Origin: Micavibrio sp. | GTDB lineage: Bacteria > Pseudomonadota > Alphaproteobacteria > Micavibrionales > Micavibrionaceae | Reading direction: 5' to 3' | Assembly (NCBI GenBank): GCA_027066695.1 | Contig: JAMONE010000258.1 | Span: 1 to 5,058, forward strand | DNA length: 5,058 nt | In this document: positions 1-5,058 of the stretch, piece after piece | How the letters are laid out: every line of letters starts with the position of its first letter | How positions within the stretch are numbered: position 1 is the first letter of the stretch | Notes under the pieces: model-generated | Databases searched by the model: none | What the model saw: only the letters and a program-made list of their open reading frames with translations | What the model was told of the DNA's origin: nothing | Translations under genes and position numbers: made by a program

Positions 1-829
1 CATGCGTTACTATATTTTTGGCATGATAACAAGTTACTGGCAATTCCAGCAGCTCAGGCCATTTATTGACCCAGCCAGTATCATAACCAGCCTCTTGAAC
101 AAGCATTGTTTGCACACAATTTGTTGGAGGAGCAGACTGAATATAGCTGTGAAGAATTGCAGGCGGCGCAAATTTATCTTGTCCGCCAATAAAGTGATAT
201 TGCGGCATTCTTGTTAACTTACCAGCAACATTAACAGGGTTTAAAGAGCCTGTTAATTCATGATCTAACATTCCTGAAATAGTTCTGAGTGACAGGATAT
301 CTTTTCTTTGTGCGGCTAATAATGTTGCAACAGCCCCTCCGCCAGAATATCCGATTAGGTTAAATCCGCTTATGTTGTAGCGTCTTGCAATATCATCAAG
401 AGCAGTATCAAATGATTTGATAATATCGGCAGAAAACCTGTCTTCCTTCCAGATATTATGTGTGCATTGCTCACCTGAAATTAGGGCGTTATACTGGCAT
501 GGACGCGCTATATATATAACATTTTGCGCATGGTCTTTTGATGCAAGATGTAGAGCAATCGGGTTTTTAGGTGTTGGGTTATTCTCCCATTCTTGGGGAG
601 ATATAAATTCCTCTCCGTCGCCTTCAATGTAAATATTAGCAACGCCGCCGCGCTCATGAATGCGTTCATAAGTTTTAAGTAAATACGGCGTAGCTGCGAT
701 GTCACGTTTTATCATCCATGCAGGGCTAGCGATGCGTTTAGCCGTTTCGGCGCGCATATAGGGCAGCGTCGTTGCAATGCATCCACTAAGGAAAAGTACG
801 GCTAGTAATCCAAATTTACTTATATTCAT
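1..829 (-). CDS. Alpha/beta hydrolase-fold lipoprotein, C-terminus cut off by the window edge
   Basis: The minus-strand frame from the ATG at 829 stays open for 276 codons to the window edge, with no stop. Residues 1-17 look like a lipoprotein signal: a short Lys-containing start, a hydrophobic core and a lipobox L-S-G-C with Cys17. This suggests export and membrane anchoring. The body fits an uncharacterised serine-hydrolase family: YIEGDGEEF, then NPTPKNPIALHLASKD, then YIARPCQY, then the nucleophile elbow G-Y-S-G-G with Ser162, then SGSLNPVNV-like and FIGGQDKFAP segments with Asp218 as the likely acid. Family members that I recall carry a His just before a GW..(R/K)WP.L segment; here that position seems to be Tyr249. 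The substrate is unknown. The fold and the lipobox are read directly, the membership is from memory. The ribosome site upstream is weak and no other in-frame start lies nearby. It follows xth on the same strand after 77 bp. Confidence 0.85.
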   Translation of the reverse strand, partial: MNISKFGLLAVLFLSGCIATTLPYMRAETAKRIASPAWMIKRDIAATPYLLKTYERIHERGGVANIYIEGDGEEFISPQEWENNPTPKNPIALHLASKDHAQNVIYIARPCQYNALISGEQCTHNIWKEDRFSADIIKSFDTALDDIARRYNISGFNLIGYSGGGAVATLLAAQRKDILSLRTISGMLDHELTGSLNPVNVAGKLTRMPQYHFIGGQDKFAPPAILHSYIQSAPPTNCVQTMLVQEAGYDTGWVNKWPELLELPVTCYHAKNIVTH

Positions 830-906
830 TATTGTAAAACCATTGTTTATTGACTAATAACGCATAAACTCTAGCATCTATTTGCGCGTTAAGCATTATG
901 TTTTCT

Positions 907-1668
907 TTAGCTTTCCACTGTTATTTCTAACGGAGTATGGTCAGAGGGCTTTTCCCAGCTTCTTGGCTGTTTATTTATAGTGCAAGATACTAATTTATCG
1001 CTGATTGTCGGAGATATTAAGAAGTGGTCTATTCTAATGCCGTTGCCTTTTTGCCATGCGCCTGCTTGGTAATCCCAAAAACTATATTGCCCTGCTTTAG
1101 TGTTAAATGCTCTAAAAGCATCGGTAAGCCCAAGATTTATAAATGCTCTATATGCTTTTCTAGTTTCTAACTTGAACAGAGCGTCCCCCTCCCAATTACT
1201 TGGGTTATAGCAGTCTTTGTCTTCGGGGATAACGTTAAAATCTCCGCCAATTATGAATGCTATATCATTATCACTAAGCTTTTTAAGGCGCGTATAGAGA
1301 TGCTCCATCCATTCCAGCTTGTAATTATATTTATCACCCATAGGATTTCCGTTAGGAAGATAGATATTGATTACCCGCAAACCATTTATATCGGCCTCAA
1401 TATATCTTGCTTGCTCATCATCATATAGCGTCTCGTTAATTACATCGATAGGGTGCTTTGAAATTATAGCAACGCCGTTATATGCTTTTTGAGTAATAGC
1501 ATGGCTGTGATAGCCGATTTGATCAAATTCGTGAGTAGGAAACTCAAGGCCTTTAAGCTCTTGAATCATAAGGATATCTGGCGATTCTTCTGTAAGATAT
1601 CGCTTTACATGCTCTAGCCGTGCTTTGATAGAATTTACATTCCATGTGACAATTTTCATGAAGGCCAT
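907..1668 (-). CDS. xth: Exonuclease III (exodeoxyribonuclease III / AP endonuclease)
   Basis: Encodes a 253-residue member of the exonuclease/endonuclease/phosphatase fold, close to the E. coli enzyme length of about 268. The family cuts DNA 5' of abasic sites and degrades 3' ends in base-excision repair, in the cytoplasm, with Mg2+. Visible active-site elements in order: KIVTWNVNSIKAR with Asn10, IQELK with metal-binding Glu37, NIYLPNG with Tyr103, GGDFNV with Asp143 and Asn145, RIDHFLIS with Asp214, and SDHTPLEI with Asp243/His244. All key residues are present, so it should be active. Two starts are possible: ATG at 1668 (MAFMKIV) and ATG at 1659 (MKIV, the usual family start). An AAAGAG lies 8 bases before 1668, so I keep that start, but the difference is only three residues. 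It is divergent from rpsD and on the same strand as the lipoprotein gene downstream. No clear promoter or terminator was found for it. Confidence 0.96.
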   Translation of the reverse strand: MAFMKIVTWNVNSIKARLEHVKRYLTEESPDILMIQELKGLEFPTHEFDQIGYHSHAITQKAYNGVAIISKHPIDVINETLYDDEQARYIEADINGLRVINIYLPNGNPMGDKYNYKLEWMEHLYTRLKKLSDNDIAFIIGGDFNVIPEDKDCYNPSNWEGDALFKLETRKAYRAFINLGLTDAFRAFNTKAGQYSFWDYQAGAWQKGNGIRIDHFLISPTISDKLVSCTINKQPRSWEKPSDHTPLEITVES

Positions 1669-1709
1669 AGTAACAGCTCTTTATTATGTATCCAATCATA
1701 AAAAAATAT

Positions 1710-1737
1710 TTGACTTTTGCGAGTAAATCTATATAAA
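1710..1737 (+). promoter_or_regulatory. Sigma70-like promoter for rpsD
   Basis: TTGACT at 1710-1715 matches the -35 consensus at five of six bases. TATAAA at 1732-1737 matches the -10 at five of six, with a 16-base spacer. Transcription would begin near 1744, leaving a leader of roughly 95 nt before the rpsD start at 1840. It is the best promoter-like pair I see in the window, which fits a highly expressed ribosomal protein gene. Confidence 0.7.
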
Positions 1738-1744
1738 ACACAGC

Positions 1745-1839
1745 ATTCTCGAGAAAGAAGGAGCAAGGTGCTCTTCGTTGAAGTTTATACTTCAAACCTA
1801 ATGTGGTCTATCGAGACAATTAAAATCAAGGAAAAAGCT
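1745..1839 (+). promoter_or_regulatory. Structured 5' leader of rpsD, possible S4 autoregulatory site
   Basis: The predicted untranslated leader contains three hairpins in a row. The first is GAA-(bulged G)-GAGCA / loop AGG / TGCTC-TTC at 1757-1776. The second is the perfect 7-bp stem TTGAAGT / loop TTAT / ACTTCAA at 1778-1795. The third is a short GTCT / ATCG / AGAC at 1806-1817. None is followed by a run of T, so they are not terminators. S4 represses its own synthesis through a leader structure in both E. coli (alpha operon) and Bacillus (stand-alone rpsD), so a similar role here is plausible but is inference. Confidence 0.4.
1828..1832 (+). promoter_or_regulatory. Ribosome binding site that fixes the rpsD start
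   Basis: AAGGA lies 7 bases before the ATG at 1840. The reading frame is open upstream and has further ATGs at 1717 and 1801, but neither has a comparable site, and the protein begins with the usual family residues only from 1840. This decides the start. Confidence 0.8.
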
Positions 1840-2451
1840 ATGAGCAGAATTCAAGCTAAACACAAAATTGACCGCCGTCTTGGCGAAAATATTTGGGGTC
1901 GCCCAAAATCACCTATTAATAAACGCCAAACTGCACCAGGTATGCATGGTGCGCGTCGCTCTAAGCCTACTGATTATGGCTTGCAGTTATTCGCTAAGCA
2001 AAAGCTTAAAGGCTATTACGGTAATATTGGCGAGAAGCAATTCCGTAGCTATTTCAAAGAAGCCAAACGCATCAAAGGTGATACAGGCCAAAATCTTGTT
2101 GGTCTTTTAGAGCGTCGCTTGGATGCGGTTATTTATCGCTCATTGTTCGTTCCGACTGTATTTGCTGCGCGTCAGTTTGTTAATCACAAACACGTAACAG
2201 TTAATGGTAAAGTGGTTAATATCCCATCCTACCAAGTTAAAGAAGGTGACGTTATTGAAGTGCGTGAAGCATCAAAGAAAATCCCTATGGTAACTGTATC
2301 TGTTGAATCAGGTGAACGCGAAGTTCCTGAATATATCGATGCAGACCTTAAAGGCCTGAAAGCAACATTTTTAAGAATTCCAGCGTTGGACGAAATTCCA
2401 TACCCTGTTCAAATGGAGCTTAATCTTATCGTCGAATTTTACTCACGTTAA
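1840..2451 (+). CDS. rpsD: 30S ribosomal protein S4 (uS4)
   Basis: A 203-residue uS4, the normal bacterial length (alphaproteobacterial forms about 205). S4 is a primary 16S rRNA binder that nucleates 30S body assembly, takes part in decoding fidelity and often represses its own mRNA. The N-terminal domain (about 1-90) has KIDRRLGENIWGRPKSP and AKQKLKGYYGNIGEKQFR and lacks the zinc-binding cysteines found in some S4 proteins. The S4 RNA-binding domain covers about 92-155, with the family signature LERRLDAVIY...FAARQFVNHKHVTVNGK. The C-terminus RIPALDEIPYP...LIVEFYSR is typical. The gene stands alone with its own promoter and terminator, as is usual in alphaproteobacteria, rather than in the rpsM-rpsK-rpsD-rpoA cluster of gammaproteobacteria. 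It converges with trmJ. The start at 1840 is set by the ribosome site and family alignment. Confidence 0.98.
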   Translation: MSRIQAKHKIDRRLGENIWGRPKSPINKRQTAPGMHGARRSKPTDYGLQLFAKQKLKGYYGNIGEKQFRSYFKEAKRIKGDTGQNLVGLLERRLDAVIYRSLFVPTVFAARQFVNHKHVTVNGKVVNIPSYQVKEGDVIEVREASKKIPMVTVSVESGEREVPEYIDADLKGLKATFLRIPALDEIPYPVQMELNLIVEFYSR

Positions 2452-2459
2452 TATCTATT

Positions 2460-2526
2460 TTGTCATCCCAAAAGCTTCTTAGCTGAGGGATCTTAAGATC
2501 TCTCTATTATGTGTTCGAGATGACAA
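2460..2526. repeat. Palindrome-rich element, candidate interspersed repeat
   Basis: Between the rpsD stop and its terminator the ends TTGTCATC (2460-2467) and GATGACAA (2519-2526) are perfect inverted repeats of 8 bp. Inside is a second strong stem, GAGGGATC / TTAA / GATCTCTC (2485-2504, one G-U pair), centred on the 12-base palindrome GATCTTAAGATC. An alternative pairing is ATCCC (2465-2469) with GGGAT (2487-2491) around AGCT/AGCT. Short elements starting TGTCATCCC and ending GGATGACA are common as dispersed palindromic repeats in proteobacterial genomes, as I recall them. Only one copy is in this window, so repeat status is inference. Confidence 0.4.
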
Positions 2527-2548
2527 TTTTTAAGTTTTCTAAATTTAT

Positions 2549-2578
2549 AAAAAGTCGCCCGTCTCAGGCGGCTTTTTT
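2549..2578. terminator. Bidirectional intrinsic terminator between rpsD and trmJ
   Basis: The stem AAAAAGTCGCC (2549-2559) pairs with GGCGGCTTTTT (2567-2577) across a 7-base loop, with a single T-G wobble. It is followed by a T run at 2573-2578 on the plus strand and by TTTTT on the minus strand. It lies 97 bp past the rpsD stop and 15 bp past the trmJ stop, so it can end both converging transcripts. Confidence 0.9.
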
Positions 2579-2593
2579 AATTTTGTGTATTAT

Positions 2594-3307
2594 TCAGTGT
2601 TTTTTATTCCCGCGCAACGCCGATAATACGCCATGCAAAGTGCGTAGCTCTTGCTCGCTTATATCTGCGCGGGTGAAGATGTTTTGTATGTTGCGTTTCA
2701 TTGTTGCTCTTAAATCTTCGGAGCGAAAAAACTTGCGCTCTTCCAGATCATTTTCAAGGCGGCATATAAAGCTGTGGACTTCGCTTTGCGCGGCGGGGAA
2801 GCTGTCACCCATATCAAGGGGGGTATTCACCTCATGCTCTTTCATCCATTCATAAGCGAGCAGCAAGACCGATTGCCCAAGGTTAAGCGATGAAAAATCG
2901 GGGTTTGTCGGGATAGATATAATAGCCTGCGCCTGTGATATTTCATCATTAAGCAAGCCTGATCGCTCTGCCCCAAAAATTATGCCTATATTTTGGTTTT
3001 GAGAAATGCGGGCTTTGCCCTCTATAGCTGCGCTTTGGGGTGTGAATTCGGGCTTCACCATATCGCGGCTGCGCGCCGTCGTTGCAAAGGTAAAGTGCAA
3101 ATCAGCAATAGCATCAGATAGAGTATCAAAGACTTTAGGCTCTATTATATCAAACGCGCCAGATGAGAGCGTAATTGCGCGCTCATTAGGCCAGCCGTCA
3201 CGCGGGTTAACAAGGCGCAGGTCGCTAAGGCCAAAATTCAGCATAGAACGCGCCGCCGCGCCGATATTTTCACCCATTTGCGGATTTGATAGGATTATTG
3301 CAACCAT
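2594..3307 (-). CDS. trmJ: tRNA (cytidine/uridine-2'-O-)-methyltransferase, TrmJ type (SpoU/SPOUT superfamily)
   Basis: From the ATG at 3307 the product is 237 residues, near the 246 of E. coli TrmJ, which 2'-O-methylates nucleotide 32 of the anticodon loop with S-adenosylmethionine. The three SpoU motifs are clear: NPQMGENIGAAARSMLNFGL (9-28, with Arg20 matching the catalytic Arg), GIIFGAERSGLLNDE (108-122) and IPTNPDFSSLNLGQSVLLLAYE (132-153), which form the knotted cofactor site. The C-terminal part (about 176-233, ending FTRADISEQELRTLHGVLSALRG) is the helical extension typical of TrmJ rather than TrmL. The frame extends upstream to an ATG at 3373, but those 22 residues overlap the preceding gene and are not family-like. 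The start at 3307 follows the upstream stop by one base (TGAGATG), so translational coupling is likely. Nucleotide 32 specificity is inferred from family resemblance. Confidence 0.92.
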   Translation of the reverse strand: MVAIILSNPQMGENIGAAARSMLNFGLSDLRLVNPRDGWPNERAITLSSGAFDIIEPKVFDTLSDAIADLHFTFATTARSRDMVKPEFTPQSAAIEGKARISQNQNIGIIFGAERSGLLNDEISQAQAIISIPTNPDFSSLNLGQSVLLLAYEWMKEHEVNTPLDMGDSFPAAQSEVHSFICRLENDLEERKFFRSEDLRATMKRNIQNIFTRADISEQELRTLHGVLSALRGNKKH

Positions 3308-3308
3308 C

Positions 3309-3551
3309 TCACTTCGCCAAAGGCCGCGGGAGTAGCCAAACCGAAGCCATAGGGCAAATATTTCGCCAAACACCTGGAATTATAACAACAATAGCAGGTG
3401 CAAGCGGAATAATAATGTTCCAAAACAGATGCAGCCCGATGTTAGGCATGAACATTAGCAAACCAACTTGCACTATCCCAATGACCAGCAGCACCGCTTG
3501 AAGAACTCGCCAAATAGGCAGGGATGGTATGGTTTGGCTTTGGCTTGTCAT
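3309..3551 (-). CDS. Small membrane protein with two predicted helices, coupled to trmJ
   Basis: An 80-residue frame with two strongly hydrophobic segments, about 13-35 (IWRVLQAVLLVIGIVQVGLL) and 40-61 (LHLFWNIIIPLAPAIVVIIP). These are followed by a short polar tail WRNICPMASVWLLPRPLAK with one Cys (66). A GAGA lies a few bases before the ATG at 3551, and the stop at 3309-3311 is one base from the trmJ ATG. The composition and the tight junction argue for a real gene. I do not recognise its function. The motif P-G-(V/L)-W-R-N-(I/V)-C-P-(M/L)-A looks like one I associate with larger membrane proteins having further domains, so this could be a truncated N-terminal remnant that survives because it leads into trmJ. 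That association is from memory and weak. Confidence 0.6.
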   Translation of the reverse strand: MTSQSQTIPSLPIWRVLQAVLLVIGIVQVGLLMFMPNIGLHLFWNIIIPLAPAIVVIIPGVWRNICPMASVWLLPRPLAK

Positions 3552-3625
3552 TGATTTCTCGCTATAGCTTATCGTACTCTAAGCTTTCACTATTACTCTT
3601 AAATAACGTGATATAAAAGGGAAAA

Positions 3626-3724
3626 ATGTATTTAAAATGCTGGGGAGGTGGTAGTGTAGAAATTATTGATATGGATTGGGGCACTGAGGCTGCTGAAAGT
3701 ATGTTAAATCATTTAGAGCAGTGA
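3626..3724 (+). CDS. Possible 32-residue small protein, unrecognised
   Basis: A short plus-strand frame starts MYLKCWGGGSVEIIDMDWG and ends NHLEQ, with TGA at 3722-3724. AAAAGGG precedes the ATG with 4 bases between, and TATAAA sits at 3612-3617. An in-frame TAA at 3614-3616 closes the frame upstream. The product is acidic, has one Cys and two Trp, and is not hydrophobic. It lies opposite the minus-strand genes on either side and its stop is back to back with the purB stop within TGATCA. No family is recognised and a chance frame is quite possible at this length. Confidence 0.3.
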   Translation: MYLKCWGGGSVEIIDMDWGTEAAESMLNHLEQ

Positions 3725-5035
3725 TCAACCCAAAGCACGTTCCAATATCGCAGGGATATTCTTGGTGTACGCATCATAGCTGAAAATAGTATCGAGAGCG
3801 GCTTTATCAAGCTTAGACGTTACCTCCTCATCACTTTCAAGTGTTTCACGTAGCGTCATAGAGCCTTTGCCTGCGCTGCGCTCTTCCCATACTTTCATGG
3901 CGTTGCGTTGTACTATGCGATAAGCATCTTCGCGGCTGATGCCTGCTTGGGTGAGGGCTAGCATGGTGCGCTGCGAGAACATTAACCCGCCTGTCATCTC
4001 CATGTTATGCTTCATGCGCTCAGGGTAAACGAGGAGGTTTTCCACCACTTTTGCCAAGCGGTTAAGCGAGTAATCAGCCGATATCAGCGCATCGGGCAGT
4101 ATTGTGCGCTCAACAGAGGAATGCGAGATATCGCGCTCATGCCAAAGGGCTACATTTTCAAGCGCAGGGATAACAGCCGAGCGAATAATGCGGGCTTGCC
4201 CTGTTAGATTTTCGCTGGCTATTGGATTGCGTTTATGCGGCATAGCCGATGAGCCTTTTTGCTTGGCGGAGAAAAATTCCTCTGCTTCGCGCACTTCGGT
4301 GCGTTGCAAATGACGAATTTCCACGGCTATATTCTCGATAGAGCTTGCGACCACGCCGAGCGTTGCAAAGAACATTGCATGGCGATCTCGCGGTATTACT
4401 TGTGTTGAGACATCTTCACATCTAAGGCCGAGCTTATCTGCGACATGCGCTTCGATAGCCATATCTGCGGTGGCGTACGTGCCGACTGCGCCTGATATTG
4501 TGATGGTGCTTACCTCGTTTTTGGCGGCGATCATACGGCTGCGGGCGCGTTTGAAGGCTGCGTAATGTCCTGCTAGCTTAAGTCCAAATGTTGTTGGCTC
4601 GCCGTGAATACCGTGGGAACGACCAATGCAGAGCGTGTCTTTATGCTCCAAGCTACGTTTTTTAAGGGCGGTCATGACTTTCTCGATATCCTCGATTATG
4701 AGGTCTGCCGCCTGCGTTAACATCACCGCAAAGCTAGTGTCTATAACGTCTGAGCTGGTCATGCCTTGGTGTACGTATCTTGAATCCTCGCCAACATATT
4801 CACTGACTGAGGTAAGGAATGCTATAACATCGTGATGGATCTCGGCTTCGATTTCGTTAATGCGATCAACATTGAAATTACCCTTCTCGCGCAAGGCAAT
4901 CGCCGCGCTCATTGGCACTGTGCCAAGCTCTGCCATTTTCTCCAGCGCAAGCGTTTCAACCTCCAGCCATATGCGGAATTTGTTTTCTTGGCTAAAAATA
5001 TTTGCCATTTCAGGGCGGGAGTAGCGAGGTATCAT
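3725..5035 (-). CDS. purB: Adenylosuccinate lyase
   Basis: Complete 436-residue enzyme of the fumarase/aspartase superfamily, near the 431 of the Bacillus enzyme. It acts in the cytoplasm on two purine steps: SAICAR to AICAR plus fumarate, and adenylosuccinate to AMP plus fumarate. It starts MIPRYSRPEM, the usual start of this subgroup. Catalytic and substrate residues fall at the same numbers as I recall for B. subtilis: His68 (EIHHDV), His89 (YVHQGMTSSD) and His141 (GRSHGIHGEPTT). The superfamily signature GSSAMPHKRNP is at 261-271, with the mobile-loop serines 262/263, Lys268, Asn270 and Glu275. Nothing is missing, so activity is expected. The ribosome site before 5035 is weak (AGAAAG, about 8 bases away). 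No terminator is visible after the stop, so transcription may continue into the membrane protein and trmJ. Confidence 0.97.
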   Translation of the reverse strand: MIPRYSRPEMANIFSQENKFRIWLEVETLALEKMAELGTVPMSAAIALREKGNFNVDRINEIEAEIHHDVIAFLTSVSEYVGEDSRYVHQGMTSSDVIDTSFAVMLTQAADLIIEDIEKVMTALKKRSLEHKDTLCIGRSHGIHGEPTTFGLKLAGHYAAFKRARSRMIAAKNEVSTITISGAVGTYATADMAIEAHVADKLGLRCEDVSTQVIPRDRHAMFFATLGVVASSIENIAVEIRHLQRTEVREAEEFFSAKQKGSSAMPHKRNPIASENLTGQARIIRSAVIPALENVALWHERDISHSSVERTILPDALISADYSLNRLAKVVENLLVYPERMKHNMEMTGGLMFSQRTMLALTQAGISREDAYRIVQRNAMKVWEERSAGKGSMTLRETLESDEEVTSKLDKAALDTIFSYDAYTKNIPAILERALG

Positions 5036-5058
5036 GATACTATCTTTCTAGTTTTTTA

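Noticed and set aside
859..890. Inverted repeat AACGC..AAA / TTT..GCGTT between xth and the lipoprotein gene
   Set aside because: The stem has an internal mismatch, a long loop and no following T run on the minus strand, so it is not a convincing terminator and could be chance.
1695..1723. Minus-strand TATGAT as a promoter for xth
   Set aside because: The -10 match is good but no recognisable -35 stands at 16-18 bases, so I cannot support it as a promoter.
1553..1795. Minus-strand 80-codon frame over the xth start and the rpsD promoter
   Set aside because: It overlaps the xth 5' end in another frame and the rpsD promoter and leader, with no family-like content.
1717..1839. In-frame extension of rpsD upstream to ATG 1717 or ATG 1801
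   Set aside because: ATG 1717 lies between the -35 and -10 elements of the promoter, ATG 1801 has no ribosome site, and the added residues are not S4-like. The AAGGA before 1840 decides the start.
2511..2855. Plus-strand open frame of 114 codons across the terminator and into trmJ
   Set aside because: It runs through the terminator and lies antisense to the conserved trmJ motifs. It is a shadow frame with no family resemblance.
3308..3373. Longer trmJ start at 3373
   Set aside because: The extra 22 residues overlap the membrane protein gene in another frame and lie before the point where the family begins.
3566..3585. AGCTTA / TAAGCT inverted repeat upstream of the membrane protein gene
   Set aside because: Only 6 bp with an 8-base loop in AT-rich DNA, with no T run. 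It is expected by chance at this scale.

Overview
The window is a chromosomal housekeeping stretch, most likely from an AT-leaning alphaproteobacterium. The 203-residue S4 protein (conserved stretches such as GENIWGRPKSP and AKQKLKGYYGNI, standing alone rather than in an alpha operon), the SpoU-type tRNA methylase beside it and the purB type all fit that reading. This lineage call is inference from recalled family sequences, not a search.

Layout, left to right. (1) 1-829, minus: the N-terminal 276 codons of a lipoprotein-type alpha/beta hydrolase that runs off the left edge. (2) 907-1668, minus: exonuclease III (xth). (3) 1669-1839: a divergent intergenic region with a good sigma70-like promoter for rpsD and a leader of about 95 nt that can fold into small hairpins. 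(4) 1840-2451, plus: rpsD (uS4). (5) 2452-2593: a palindrome-rich element (2460-2526), then a strong bidirectional intrinsic terminator (2549-2578) shared by the converging rpsD and trmJ genes. (6) 2594-3307, minus: trmJ, whose start is one base after the stop of a small two-helix membrane protein (3309-3551, minus). (7) 3552-3724: a spacer holding a possible 32-residue plus-strand ORF (3626-3724). (8) 3725-5035, minus: a complete purB.

No stretch of 300 bases lacks a gene. The gaps are 77 bp (830-906), 171 bp (1669-1839), 142 bp (2452-2593) and 173 bp (3552-3724). The minus-strand genes purB, the membrane protein and trmJ could form one transcript ending at 2549-2578, because no terminator is visible between purB and the membrane gene. 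The well-recognised genes serve general maintenance: base-excision repair, ribosome assembly, tRNA anticodon-loop methylation and purine synthesis.

I see no defence system, mobile element, CRISPR array, tRNA or rRNA, and nothing that amounts to a new multi-gene system. The points worth a second look are small: a hydrolase that seems to have Tyr where its family has the catalytic His, the rpsD leader, the palindromic element, the membrane protein coupled to trmJ, and the short ORF abutting purB.
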